A stretch of DNA of 64,000 nucleotides from positions 186,001 through 250,000 of the forward strand of contig VWZF01002437.1 of the NCBI GenBank assembly GCA_013396755.1, given 5' to 3'. The notes under the pieces were generated by a model. It ran no database searches and was not told the DNA's origin. It worked only from the letters and a program-made list of their open reading frames with translations. The translations under genes and the position numbers were made by a program. The stretch's first letter is position 1, and every line of letters starts with the position of its first letter. This document shows, piece by piece, positions 50,690 to 63,392 of the stretch. Source of the stretch: Sclerurus mexicanus (taxonomy: Eukaryota > Chordata > Aves > Passeriformes > Furnariidae).

Positions 50690-51640
50690 CATCCTGTAAC
50701 TCATTCTCTTGTTTACACTTTCCTTAATTTCTCACCATACTAAATTCATCATTCTGTAAATAATCCTCAGCCTCAGATTCTCTTCATATCATAATTTCAG
50801 CCTCTACACATATTCAGCACATCATCAGCAATTCCTCTCTGTGGTTTATTTCCTCTAATCATATAATCTTAGATCTTTTCTAGACCAATTTCTGTCCCTT
50901 ACACCACAATGGAACAGCTTTCATGAGTCTCCAGAGATGCCTTCTTAGCCAGACGTCAGGCCCATATCCTCTTTGAGCTGACAGGCACTTTTCACATAGC
51001 CAGCACTGCTTTTCTTCATAAAACCTTGTCTACTAAGAGCTTTTGCTCATCCTTCTGGTATTACTTTATCTTTTCTTCTGATTTGTCCATGAGGATTCAA
51101 TGAGATAACTTCTCTCCTGTCTTGCTCTCTTTATCTCCACATTAGCTCCATGTAATCTCATTTGCAAGGACAGATGCAACTACTATCTCTGTGCTGATGA
51201 CCTTGTAAGTTTCCTTGTAAGTTATCCTTAAGATAAACTCCTATCCTTCCACATATCTATGACTCTCTCTGAGAAAGAGTGATTTTTCCAACATGGATAC
51301 TGTACCATTCGTTCCTTTAGCCTTGACAATATTTCTTCCAAATACTTCTTCAGCAATCATTTATTTGGCCTGACATTATGAATATATCCATGTTGCTCTG
51401 AATCACTGTGTGCATTTGCTCTCAAGGCCTTTGCTATCCATCTGCACTCTATTTATCATCTCTTGGTATACCATTCAGCATGTATACATTGACTCCTGCC
51501 TCCAAAGTTCACATGATAAGAGCTTCAGTTGTCCTTACATTACATTTTGAAATATGCCTTTGGGCAGTCTCCTTTCCATTTAGCAGAAATTTCTGTCCAG
51601 TCTCATTATTCTCCATAAAATCATTTATTTGATTTGCCTG
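50690..51640 (+). mobile_element. LINE L2-like relic
   Basis: This is a long plus-strand pyrimidine-rich tract (C and T dominate). At 51160-51201 the sequence resembles the L2 reverse-transcriptase segment; in frame it reads NYYLCADD, compared with NYHLYADD, the catalytic Y/C-ADD box. A further L2-like stretch, ggcctttgctatccatctgc, lies near 51426. It is full of stops and long dead. The borders are approximate, judged from base composition. Confidence 0.55.
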
Positions 51641-54600
51641 CACAAAAACCTCGACCAAATTTGGGCCCCTAACTAACTGATCACCGATATCAATTTCTTG
51701 TTTTCATCCCTTTGTCTATAGCCATAGATTCAGTTTCATTTAGTTTTGAGGCAGAACCTTGTCTATTTGTTTAAAGTTTATAAAATTTAAAACAGTAAGA
51801 TTTTTTTCACAGCTGCAGCTGCTGATAGAAATGGCAATACAATTAGTAATTACTAATGTAGAAGAAACATTATACAGAAATATACCCTATGCAATATATT
51901 AACCACCTTCATAGCACAATATTGTTTTGAAAGCAAGGAATTACAAATCTTTCTCATATATATCCTCTTTCAAAATAATCGATTGCAAAACTTGTCTATT
52001 TCCTGAATTGCCTGGTAACAAGTGAGAAAGCAGATAGAGCAGACTTCAAAATAAAGCTGTGATGCCATCTCAGATTGCAAAATTACAGACGCATGTTTAA
52101 AAAGAAACAAACAAGTTATTAAAACATTTTTTGGGTCAAACATTTTTCAGTATTAGCACAAAGCAGTAGATTTGTATGCACAGAGAATAAATCCTACAGA
52201 ATTCTAAGCAGACATTGCAGGAAGCCTACATCCATTTTCCCTATTTTTCCATTATTTGTGACTCAGGCTTTATTGGATGTTGATGAGTATAACAGCCATG
52301 TAATAATACACTATCATAGCTGTCCTAGAGGTGCATTTGTAGGGATCTTAATCTGAATAAAGCTTATGTACACAGTAATGGATCTGGTTAAATATTTCTT
52401 AGATAATAATGTAGATAAATAAAGGGAGCTTTTAGTAATTCTAATGTTTGATTTATGTAGACCTTTGATCTAAGGAGGGAGGACAGATGGAAGATGACAT
52501 TTATCACTGTTGCAGAAGTGGGGCTGAAAAAACAAATTCCCACTTATTTGTTTGGTTCTTCATAAAATAACCAAACCCAACAATGCAGGTGATACTACAA
52601 AAAGCAAGTGGCAACTTATGGAACTTCATGAAACAGGCAAATGAAATGAGAGGTTCTGTGACTATACGCTGTTTGGCACAGGAAGAAACATTCTTCAGGC
52701 CGCAAGGAAACCGCAGAGACTAAGCCAGACTCCATTCATAGGAGTCTGGAATCCTGTCTACATTTTCCTCTCTAAATCTCAAGTATCTTCTGTAAGTTAT
52801 TGCCCATGACTTCCTGTTACAGGCAACAGGTAGAGAGCGAGAGAGGCTGTCAGAAGGCAATTCACTCTCCCTGCACAACTCATTTGGTTCTGAGTTTAAA
52901 GTACTTTTCCACTTCACTACAGGAGGAGATAAATCTAGGTGATTATCTAAATTAGATGACTATTTTCAGGGCCTCAAAGTGAGATAAAATTTTTTTATCT
53001 ACCAGGAAGCAGACAATTTAGATTAACTTTTGATCACACAATCAACAAATGCAGTTTCCTCCAGTTCTCTCTTGCTCTCTTACTTGCTATATTTAGTACT
53101 TAATGCATATTTAACACTTAGTACATGTATGCCATGCTCATTTGGTTCCAGATACTGACACTGTGTCATGGCTGTGTGTTACTGCCTCTTTGGAGTAGTT
53201 CTTTATAATGAGAACAGGCGTCTCATCATAACTGCAAACATAACTCCTCTACAGCAGAGATCTGTGACTAACCCATGAAGGCAATTAGTTTTGTTGCAAT
53301 GTGTCACTGCACTATAGACAATTACGCTCTGCCTTCTAATTTTCTGAAAAAGATATCTCAACCAGTTAAGGTCAATGAGATATATATGCCTTACAGGCAT
53401 TATTTTAGATACTTAATTTCTTTTCTAAACAACAATAGGGAAAAACCCAATTAGGTTTCTTTTGAGAGGTCAAATAGGTAGTAAATTATGTTAATTGGAC
53501 ATGTAAGCTAAACTTTAAAGCCTAATCCATTACATCTGTATTAACTTGGTTAAAATGTTAAAGGCCACACTCAGCAACAATCTAAGCAGGTGTATTTCTT
53601 CCTTGCATATGGAATAGCTAGAAATGTTTTTAACAGATGCTGCTGAATGTTGTCCTGCCTTTGCTAAAGAACTAAGGGAGTTCAGACTGGAAACCTTAGG
53701 CACATGTGCTAAACGTATTCAGTGAGACTGCTGAGTAAGTTTTCACTTCTACAATGATGGTGGTGGTTTCAATCTTCTTTGCAATTTAAACACAGGTAGT
53801 TTTTCTTTACTACAGGGTTGTATTTTAAGAGTTTGTGAAAAATATTAGTAATCAACTGCTGGAAAGTGTCATACTTCCTCTTTTCATCTGCTAAGCATAT
53901 GTCTTTTAGCTTATATCCGAAGTTCTTTCATGTGACTAAGGACTTTTAGTTGGTGTATACTAAGGAACAAATTGCCCTGCAAGAATTGGAATATTTGTGG
54001 CAGTTATTTAGGTCTATATTTATTATTATGTCTGTATCACCTCTTTGCTTTAATCTTCTTGATAATAAAAGCTTGAATCAATTTATAAATTAACTGACTG
54101 CACAGACAGAATACAGATCAGTAATGTACTCATAGAGTTGTCAAAATTGGTGCAATGTGATGCAGCCTAATGCTTAGTATGTCTGATAAATAATAATGTA
54201 TTCTATGTGAAGAAATTATCTAATTTCTGTGGTTTACATTTTATTTAAAAAATAAATTCTTAAAGCAGTTGTTTGTATTAGGGGATAAAAAAATATTTCA
54301 GATAAAATCATAGCCAAATCAAATCTTTGTCTCGGACCTAAATTAAGTTTGGACCAGAATACTTTTGAATTCAAAATAGTCTGGAAACTTAACAACAAAA
54401 TAAAAGAAGATTATTTTCTGACTTTATTGTTTGGTCTGAAGAAAAATTCAAATCACACAACCCATCTTAGTAACAAATTACTCAAGAATCTCTTTGTCTA
54501 GGTAATGTCAAGGGAACCAGATTAAGATACATGATGCCACCCAAGTAGTTTGGACATACTGATTCCTGTATGTCATCATGGCATTTCCACCCAGAAAATT

Positions 54601-55156
54601 TTGATCCTATCAAAATTGATAAAGTTTTACCATTGTCACCAATAGGACTAGGATAACAACCTGTTATTTCTTGGCTAAATGCTTCCAAGTTTGACAATTG
54701 CAAGAGGGCCTTTTGTTCATGGGTATATACAGGGTAACAACTTCTATATATTTTCTGTTGCTGTAGTCTTTCACTTAGTTTCACATTTCTATGTTTTTAC
54801 ATCCTTCTATTTTATCAGTTCAGGAACAGAAGCACCGAAAAGCAAAATAGCTGGCCTAAGATTAAAAAGGTTGTAACACTCAATGGCAAAAAAAGGCAGA
54901 AACAAAGATCCAGATTAGCCACAGTCACTCTTAGACTTCAAGAACCTGGCAAATTCCCAACTTCATTGCTACAAGGTATTCAACAGGTGAGCTCTGTGTC
55001 ACTCTTCTAGAAGCTTTCAGGGACTCAACACTGAATCCTTGAAACTATCACTATAAGTGTTCGTCTGTAAAAGATTTTCAGAATGGATGATTTTCCATGA
55101 TAGAAGTAATGAGCTACACTTCATAATACATACTGAAATGATGAAGAACCAGTTAC

Positions 55157-55306
55157 CTTCCAAGTGAAAAGTCTCAAATTCTAGGATCACCAGTGTCTGT
55201 GGTCCCTGATCTATGATATAGTTGCAGTTCAGGTTGTTACCATATTGACTAGGGTAGTTAGGAGAGACAATACGACCTTCAGGGCTGGTGAAATTTACTC
55301 CACATC
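55157..55306 (-). CDS. CUBN: CUBN exon, N-half of CUB22
   Basis: The acceptor is TGTTTGCAG|GA and the donor GGAAG|GTAACT. The 150 bases encode CGVNFTSPEGRIVSPNYP, then NLNCNYIID, and end LEFETFHLE plus one base. This is a CUB first half with CGV in place of CGG and a glycosylation site at NFT. Unlike most neighbours it ends in phase 1 (split codon G+CC = Ala). Confidence 0.93.
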
Positions 55307-56756
55307 CTGCAAACAAATAAGGCACAGTTACCATCCAGATGATAACCTCATTCTGGTTTTACGGTAAGAATACTGTATGCAAGAACCTCATCTCTCATTA
55401 GGAGTCTGGTCAAAATCCAGGGAGAGTAGTATATATCACGATGGCTAAAGCAGGTCTTACACACATACACTGCAAGGTTTCTCAGAAACATGGGACCTTC
55501 CCACCTACGGTGTCACACTCTTGGAGTGTTTTGGATAAGACCAGGCCACAGGCTCTCAGCCCACTGACCTGAAGAACACTGCTGTTCTTATGCGTGTGGA
55601 GCCTGCACATTTCAAAATCCCTTAATACGTGCAAATGTACCTGAATTGGAAGGGGGTTATTGGGGCACAGCAGCGATTCAGTCTCGTTTGAAAATACCCA
55701 CATCAGCCTAAGTGGTGCTTATCTTGCTTCGTGCCTAACACCCAGGAGGATGCAGTCTGCTTTAGGGCCATCTCCGGGTTGCTTTGCTATATGCAGAGGC
55801 AGGAAAGGTTTGCCATCCAGAATTTTTCCGGCACGCAGAACTGTTCGTTTTCATGGAGCTCCTTCTGATCCTAATGACTCTCATGGCCTTTTTCCTCTTC
55901 AACTCAAAGGCTTAAAAGAGTGCAGTGCACAGTGAAATGCCAGTATAAGATTAGGAACAGCATATGAAGCCTGTGACTGTCGCCACTAAGAGGTTGTTGG
56001 TTGTTACTGACAATATTAGTGCAACCATTATGAAAACAAAATCAGTTCAGAACTCTATATGCTTCAGTAATGTCTTCCTCCAAGCACTTAATTCCTCACT
56101 GTTTTAATCTGAAACCTGTGAAGGGAAAGTGGTTTCATTTGGCAGACTCCTACAAAAAATCCCCCAAAAACGTACAGTGGCTGAGAACTACCTCCTCCAC
56201 TTCTGGTGGATTGAACTGTCATAAAGTACATGCCATGGTTAAAGAAATGGACAGGCCCACCCAAGAAATGCCACTTGAGCTGCATGGAAAGTGAACACAG
56301 CAAAAGAAAGCAAAGGCCAGAGCAGGTGGTGAGGAGTTTATGTGAAGGGCATGGGCTACACCATACACAGGAGAAATTGCCACAGTTTCAGCATATGCCT
56401 TCAAAAGAAGAACAGAGACAAATTTTTGAAGCAGGAGCAAATCCTTTTTAAGATTTTAGTGTTAGCTTCCATGCAGTTTAACTACAAAGAAACAAATTTT
56501 TAAAATTTAAAGCCTATTCTTTTCGGCACACTGAAAAGACAATGGTGGCTAAGGAAAACTACAGTTATAGCTGCATGGAGGATCTGTGGCAGGTCCAGCA
56601 CTGGAGCTCCACTGCATTCAGTATGGAAACCCTTGGTTTCAAAATCTGGGCAGAGGTTTCAGTGCCATGTTGGACCGTGGTCTGAACTGCTACAAACAGA
56701 TCAAAGTAATCCCAGAAGGATTAACAGAGCAGCCATCTGCCTTTAATATTACTTAC
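55307..56756 (-). other. CUBN: CUBN intron between CUB21 and CUB22
   Basis: A 1450-base phase-1 intron. It is moderately GC-rich near 55500-55900, with several chance open frames on both strands. No repeat family is recognised. Confidence 0.85.
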
Positions 56757-56913
56757 TGCTTATGAAAGATGCAGAGAAACCTGGTGCAGGAGCATCCTGA
56801 GACTGAAATACTGTAGTTATCACATTGTTTGGAGCAACAACAGGATCAGGAGCTGAACTTCCACATCCTGTGGTTAACAAAGCTGCTTCTTCTTCATCAT
56901 TTCCTCTCCACAC
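56757..56913 (-). CDS. CUBN: CUBN exon, C-half of CUB21
   Basis: The acceptor is CTTGTCAG|GTG and the donor AGCA|GTAAGT. The 157 bases encode VWRGNDEEEAALLTTGCG through PGFSASFIS plus one base. It carries the fourth cysteine (GCG) and the closing GFSASF strand. The loop after the usual YDG position holds a run of acidic residues (DEEE). The domain appears to have lost the calcium site, since QSQD replaces the usual .SD. The junction with the next exon makes Arg before CGV. Confidence 0.92.
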
Positions 56914-59172
56914 CTGACAAGGCCAGATTGGAAATTGTTTAGTGCTTTCAAGGCCCAAGTAGTCTATAGGAACCCACCAGGAATTACATGTGCAATTTTT
57001 CTTTCCATAGACTCAGGTTAGTATTCATCTCACACTGAATCTAAGAGCTCTAAATTGGAGCCAATCACTGCAGTCCATGGAGTGAATCACAGTGAATAAC
57101 TTCGGTTGCCAGGGACCTCTGAAGGGCATCTGGAGGTCATTTGCTTGAACCCCTTCTGACAGCAGAGCAAACATAGATCAGGTCCGGGGGACAAGACAAA
57201 AACATTTTATGCACATCATTACCTACTTCCATTTTGTCTCTGTTTACTTCTCTCCATACACTCTATGAATATGCATAACTGTGTATACAAGGAATTATTA
57301 CATGCAATCCTTATATCATTCATGAGTAAATAAAAAACAAAGCTGTCATGCTAGGATAATATAGAAGCATCAAACTGGGAGAACTGGATCCTTAATCTAA
57401 TCTTGCTAATAAAAAATTATTCCCATTTTTGTTGTTTTGCATTTACTTGTTCAATGACAAGTATCAAATCATGTAGAGAGTTAAGAAAATACTAAAATTC
57501 ACAAAAAATATAATAAAGAAAAAACCACAATTTTTTAAAGTATTATTTCAGCTGTCCAATAGTCAATTGAAGTTCAATCAAACCATGCATTCAAGAAGCA
57601 CATGCAGGTTTAGGTAGGTATTTAAGTGAAAGCCTCTTCAGGTAATCACTTAAATATGTATTTAAGCCTCACAGTTTAAGCACTGAATTTCAAGACACAT
57701 ATGAAATGAAGCGTAGATATAAATGTTTGATGTTTCTAACTGTTTAAATAATTTCCTGAATCAAGATGTTTATTGACAAAGATTTAAAATGTCTGTTCAA
57801 ATACAAATTATTTAATAATAAAATTTTTGTTGATATGTTTGCTTAGTTTCTTTACTGGTAGTTTATAACAAAAATATATTAAAACCAAATTGTATTTCTT
57901 TAAAATAATGTGTTTTAAAGAAATTGAGTGGAACTAGAACAACCACATGAAATTGTGATTGCTCTAAGCAATCATCCTAGAAAGGAAAGGGTTAGCCAAG
58001 GGTTAGTCTGTAAGCGTAGGCATATGAATGACCTCATTCTTGTGACCAGGTGTTTGAGGCAATGGATGCTCAAAGGATTAATTTAAACATTCTATAGTCT
58101 GGCCAAGGTTTTGCAAAGTCACGATTTTGGATTACTCTTTTTTGGCTGCTCATTTGGAATCAATGGAAGAAACTTACATCTCTTCCAGTTTTTCATATCC
58201 AGACACCTTTGTAGATCTCAAACTGGACACTCAAAAATGGAAGTGAACATCAAAAATTCCAGATTTTTCTCTGTGGAGGAAATCTCCAATTGACATGGTT
58301 TTGCTTATGTCATTCAGGGCAGTTTAGGAATTTTAAATTAAACACCTTTACTGGGTGGCATTAAGACTTCCATATTAGTGAAATTTATTGTAACATATTA
58401 CATCAATTAATCACTGTCTATGAGAAGACCAATTTCATTGCTGTAGGGCTTTTTTCACAACCTTAAAAATGAGTTCAACTGTGGTTTGTGTTAGTAAGTA
58501 TAGATCAGATGTACAGCTGCTCAAGTCTTCCTACATGTTGTCAAATTATGTTTGCCCTTTATTTCAAGTGGGAGTTGTACTGCTGTGGAGAAAATGAGCA
58601 TAAAACCACAGAGCATATGCCAAATGCCTGAGAAAAAATGACATTGAAAAATTCAAGGCATGTCCAGTCCATTCTATTGCTTTGAAAACAAAAGGCTCTT
58701 GACAACATATGAAAGATAAGAATGCTATCTTTGTTTCTGGAGATCAAAAAAAAAAAAAAAAGAAGGATTAGTACAATTTGGACAGCTTAAACACTTATAA
58801 AGAGGTCTGTAGAATTTCAGTGTCACATTCCTGTTTTTTTACTCAGTGGAATAATTGAAAAGAGCTTTTCTTTACACTGTATTTTCTCATTATTTTCTGG
58901 TTCTGAAATCACATATACTTTTTTTTCATATTTTTCTTTTTTTAGGGCAACATGTAGGGTGACGGACCCTCAAGAACAGATGAAAATGAAAACTATATAC
59001 AAGCCAGTTCACAAAACACACAGAGAATGGACTGTATTGGTACAACGACTTTAGTTTATATTTCATGAATTTTGTGCCTTGACAGTGCTAACCATGACAA
59101 ATGCAAAACAGGATTCTGGAATCGTGACTTCTTAAAGCTCTGCCCTGCTGATCTAACCCTAACAATTATTAC
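56914..59172 (-). other. CUBN: CUBN intron inside CUB21
   Basis: A 2259-base phase-0 intron with an antisense CR1 3' fragment at 57080-57195 and an A16 run at 58746-58761. The rest is AT-rich. Confidence 0.85.
57080..57195 (-). mobile_element. CR1 LINE 3' fragment, minus strand
   Basis: The plus strand reads agggacctctgaagggcatc, tggaggtcatttgcttgaac and cccttctgac, the complement of the CR1 3' end (rounds of agggacctctggagatcatc…ccaacccc). It is short and diverged, inside the CUB21 intron. Confidence 0.7.
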
Positions 59173-59360
59173 CTTCACATAGCTGCTGTGGCAGCTTCCA
59201 TCACTATCTGGAATGTGAAAGTTACTGTGGAAGTTCATCTCCAAGTGTTTGCTTTCATGTGCAATGATGGTCCATGTACATCTGGTGTTCATGGGAAAGT
59301 CTTGAGGCCAGTGAGGGGATTTGATCATACCATTATCTGAATGAATGATTCCACCACAGC
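59173..59360 (-). CDS. CUBN: CUBN exon, N-half of CUB21
   Basis: The acceptor is TTTTCCAG|GC and the donor GTGAAG|GTAATA. The 188 bases encode CGGIIHSDNGMIKSPHWP, C.W at TRCTWTII, and continue to HSNFHIPDSDGSCHSSYVK. The exon breaks later in the domain than in CUB20, so the third cysteine is on this exon. The CHSSY motif lacks the Asp of the usual C..D calcium ligand. It joins in phase 0 to VWRGN. Confidence 0.93.
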
Positions 59361-61306
59361 CTGGAAAAAAGAGCAACAGGTGGGAAATGTTCAAACATTT
59401 TTGGTTGGTGTCAACTTTGGATGGCTCTTTGCTTCTGTGGCTGCAAGAGTGAGAGAGGAAAGCCCTGATGCCCATTGAAGCTTCATTTACCCCTCTTTTA
59501 AGTAATTTCCCTTTGCCCATCCCTGCAGCACGGAGGTATTTACACTCTAGAGAAGGTCTCTCTTTGAACTTCACGTCATGTTCTTCACAAGCTCGTTCTC
59601 CCTGCCAGTTCATACCCTTTTGCTCTGGTCCATCTATACACTCCTGGCGATTTGAAGTGATTATTGCTTTGAAAGAGCATAAGGATCAGGAATACATTAA
59701 TGAAGAGCTTCTCCTGAGACTGTGCAGGTCCCTTCCCACACCCCACAGCATGTACATCGTGACAGGCAGCCATTCAGAAAAGCACTCTAGGGAAAAAAAC
59801 CCTGATCTACTGTTGAATCCTTTTTTCTTCTCACTCTGCAACATGGAAATATTGCAGTTCTACATGTGAATCTACTCAAACTACATCCGTTTACCCAGGG
59901 CAAAATGGTTACTTCTCCGGTACAGGCAGCCCTGTGGATCTCAGCGGGAATATGGAGAGGGCTGGAAAACATGCCTTCAAAAATTGCTAACAGATTCATT
60001 TATAAAGGGGAATAGCTGGTCGTGGCTCTGTGGCAGCTCATGCTTTTATACACAGTACATTTAGCTAATTTGAAACATATTTGCAAATACTATGCCAAGA
60101 ATAATTTACTAGGGCTATGCATACAGTACTAGCAGCCCCTTAGTATTTCAGAGACGATGTAGTATAAGGATGTCTAAAGAGCAAAAAAAGGGTTTTTTCC
60201 TCTTAATTAAAAAAAAAAAACACGTAGTTTTAAAAAGAAGATCTTATTTTTCATTTTTCTATGGTAGAAATGGCATTTGTGTTTGGAAGGATGTGAAGCC
60301 AAGTTTTGGTCACACATACAGAATGTAATCCCAGGGATTCTCAGTGAACAAATGAGAAGAAAGCTGAAGAAAGAAAACCAGTTTTATACAAAACCCCAAA
60401 CACTCTCACAGAGAATACTGTCTATGCACATTGCGCATGTAAGCTAATGTCTACTACATCACTGAACAGCAGGGTTCCTTGCACGTGAAATCTCAGTGAG
60501 AACAGGAAACAGTGTCAAAAACCTGCTTAAGTGACAGTGTATATTCATGCAAGCACAGACTATTGGTATGTTTAAAAAGCCACTCCATCAACTGACTGTG
60601 TGAATCCTGCTACATCATTAATGGACAGAAAGGTGAGCAGCATCAGCCAGAAGGTTTGCAGCTGGAGATGACGCTAGGGAGCACTTAGCCAGTGCTATAC
60701 TGAGCTAGGAAGGTACAGTGATTCTGCCTTGCCACCATCTGCCACATCTACACTTGCCTTCAGTCCTTTATTGACTTCCTGAAGTACACTGAGCAAATGG
60801 TGAGCTACCTCTTTTTTTTTTTAAATCCAGAGAGCTGATAATCTCAACAGGCTGAAGGCAGTTTTGAAAAACATAGCATTCAACCCTGCATGTATATGAC
60901 CTTCAAAAGAATACCAACATCTCCTCTGCAGTGGAACAGTTTGAGGTTGTTCTCACATACGCTCTTCGAGTTCTGTCTGCCACTCTGTTTTGACACTGAC
61001 CTCTTCCTAGTTTGAAGTGTTTAAACCAAATCAAACTGTGGAACAATTGTTATTCATAAAATGAAATGTCTCATAGTCACTGAAGATAGATACCACTGCC
61101 GGGAGGGTAATGGTCATGGTATCAATTTACAGCCATCACGAAGCTGCCAGTGCAAGACTTAAAAAGTACAAAATCAGTCCAAATTTTATTTCATTGTGTG
61201 AAATCAGACAGCACTGATTTAATACTTGATTTTTTTAGTGTTGGCTTCTTTTAGGGATGCTGAAGATGTTGGTGTGTATTTCTTTTGTTATTTAATGCAA
61301 ACTTAC
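59361..61306 (-). other. CUBN: CUBN intron between CUB20 and CUB21
   Basis: A 1946-base phase-1 intron. Two A- or T-runs lie near 60209 and 60812. The reading frame running through from the CUB21 exon to 59613 is chance. Confidence 0.85.
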
Positions 61307-61532
61307 CCAAAGATTCTGCTGTCCATGTTGCATAAAAGCCACCTCCTTGAATTGAGTGATCAGAGTTAAAGATGACAACTAGTTTGCTGGAACCAGACCG
61401 AATAGTCCCAGGGGATGTGTTTCCACAATACTTTCCTATGACAGGAGAACCTGGAGAGCCACCATTCAGGATAGTGACGGAATCCCACTTACAAAGGGAA
61501 TGATTTTCAACATGGAAGGCTGTAAAAGTAAG
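61307..61532 (-). CDS. CUBN: CUBN exon, C-half of CUB20
   Basis: The acceptor is GTTGCAG|CTT and the donor TTGG|GTAAGT. The 226 bases encode 75 residues plus one base. They read LTFTAFHVENHSLCKWD, then IGKYCG for the fourth cysteine, and end GGGFYATWTAESL. Glu in FHVE, Asp in CKWD and Asp in FNSD supply the usual calcium-site acids. NHS and NTS are possible N-glycosylation sites. The usual YDG is LNGG here. Confidence 0.93.
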
Positions 61533-63392
61533 CTGCAACACACAAAAGTAACACTCAGGTGCTAAAACCAGTCACTCCAGGGGAGGGTTTAGAGCAATTC
61601 CAGCCACATCCTGTAGCCATCCTGGCACAATGATTTCTGCGTATGCTTAGAAATCCGACCCTCACTTCATGATGCTTCCCTGCAAGTATTGCTTGGAATC
61701 CTGACACTATAAGTAGCAGCAGCTACTTAGATTGAAGACAAAAGTGGAAGAGGATTGCATAGGTTCAAAACTGGCATTACTGGGACTTAACCATACTTTG
61801 AAGCTAAGGGTGTGCTTTAAAACAGTCTTGAATATGCACAGGTGTTGAACTCAAGGCTTCTGGTCATGAAATATAAGTAATTATGTAAGCAGAAGGCATT
61901 GGACTTTTTTTCTTCCTGTTATTTTGAATCAATATACTAACAGTTGCTAAAAATAGTGTTAGTTTCCATTAAAACAGAAACAGTTCCATGGTTTGTTCCT
62001 GTGGGCCTGGAAGCATCACATAAACAGAGCAGGCAGCTTCTGACTCTGTCTGCATCCCACACTGATGCCATTTGTCCTTGGACAGATATGCACACCGGTG
62101 GGATTTCAAACTCAAAGATTTAGATTGCTGATCCAGTAGACTCCTGGATTTGTTGATGCTGAAATATTGATGTACACTAATTACTCCCTGACCCTGTTTC
62201 AATTGGTCTTTTTTTTTGGTTTTTTTTTACCAATTTCAGGTGCAGAATCTTTGTGGAAAAGTTTAGCTCATACATAGTATTTCTTCCTGTACCTTTTGTG
62301 TGTATTCATTTCCAAAAGGACTCTGCCTCAGTCAAAAGACCAAATATAAATTTAGCTGTAATAGTTTAAATTCAGAACATTACAAGCAACTAAAACTGGC
62401 AGCTTATACTGGAAAGTTTTGTCTTCATTGCCTTCATTGAGGGGGCTGCTACTCAGTCCTTTCAAAACAGAAATGTGCTTCCATCTGATTAAGATTAGCT
62501 CTGCTTTAAACAAGTTTTGTGGATTAAATAGAAATTTTGTGTTCTCTTAAAATAATCCTGAATTCTCTGAAGGACTTAGGCAGTTGTTGGAATATCATGT
62601 AGAATAATTAGGACTATGAGTTTGCATTTCTAAGAAATATTTTTTTAGGTGTAAACAAGGAAAATATGATAGGGAAATCAGTGAAAGACAATACACATAA
62701 AAATCTGCAATGTGTTTTTACAAAATTGTTTTTCAGATGATTTTCTGACCTGGACTGTAAATGTCCCTGACTGGACCTGTTCTTGAAAGAATCAATCAAA
62801 TAATTCAGTGAGTTAAGTTTCACACTGCTTGGTCATAACGGTGCTCAAATTGTTCTCTCAGGAGTTTAACTCAAAAAAGTAGCACCTTGGGCAGCCTGTT
62901 CCTAATTATTGGGAAATAAGAGCAGCATCTCATTGATGCAATTTGTATTACGTTATACTATGTTAAATCATATTGTCTTCCAGACCATTACGACACAAAG
63001 CCAGCTTTCTAGTGGCTTGTAACTTCTCTGCAGAGAAGAAAAACCTTCAACTTCGTATTCATTCTCATGCTACTGAGAATATTCATGCACATCTAATAAA
63101 ATGAGTTACTTTAGGTTATTTAACTATTTTTTTTTAACCAGGTCATTGTTTAAAGGAGAAGTCAGTACTATATTTTGAGGTCAAGTTATACTAGGATCCT
63201 TTTGCTTTTCAAAAAGAACAATCTAGTTTGGTTGTGTTACTTCATTCCCCCTCTTACGTAAGGCTGATGGGGAGATATTTCATTTATCTGCATTTCTGAT
63301 TTTCCAAACTGTCTCAAACCTGTTCATCAAGACTTAGAAAGTACTTCTTACACTGCCAGCTGGGCACACAATCATGACATTATGTTACTCAC
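61533..63392 (-). other. CUBN: CUBN intron inside CUB20
   Basis: An 1860-base, phase-0, AT-rich intron. T-runs lie near 62210-62230 and 63128. No further element is recognised. Confidence 0.85.

Larger units (their letters stand above)
49740..55156 (-). other. CUBN: CUBN intron inside CUB22 (5.4 kb)
   Basis: A phase-1 intron that splits CUB22. It holds an L2-like relic (about 50690-51640) and an A17 run at 50327-50343. I searched it for a further small exon and rejected the only open candidate (see rejected list). Confidence 0.82.

Noticed and set aside
54818..54880. MIR-like stretch (ggaacagaagcaccgaaaag)
   Set aside because: Similarity is too short and diverged to separate from chance.
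59361..59613. N-terminal extension of the CUB21 exon to give a 185-codon frame
   Set aside because: It runs through a clean TTTTCCAG acceptor. Upstream residues do not resemble CUB, and the splice phase with the flanking exons is exact without it.
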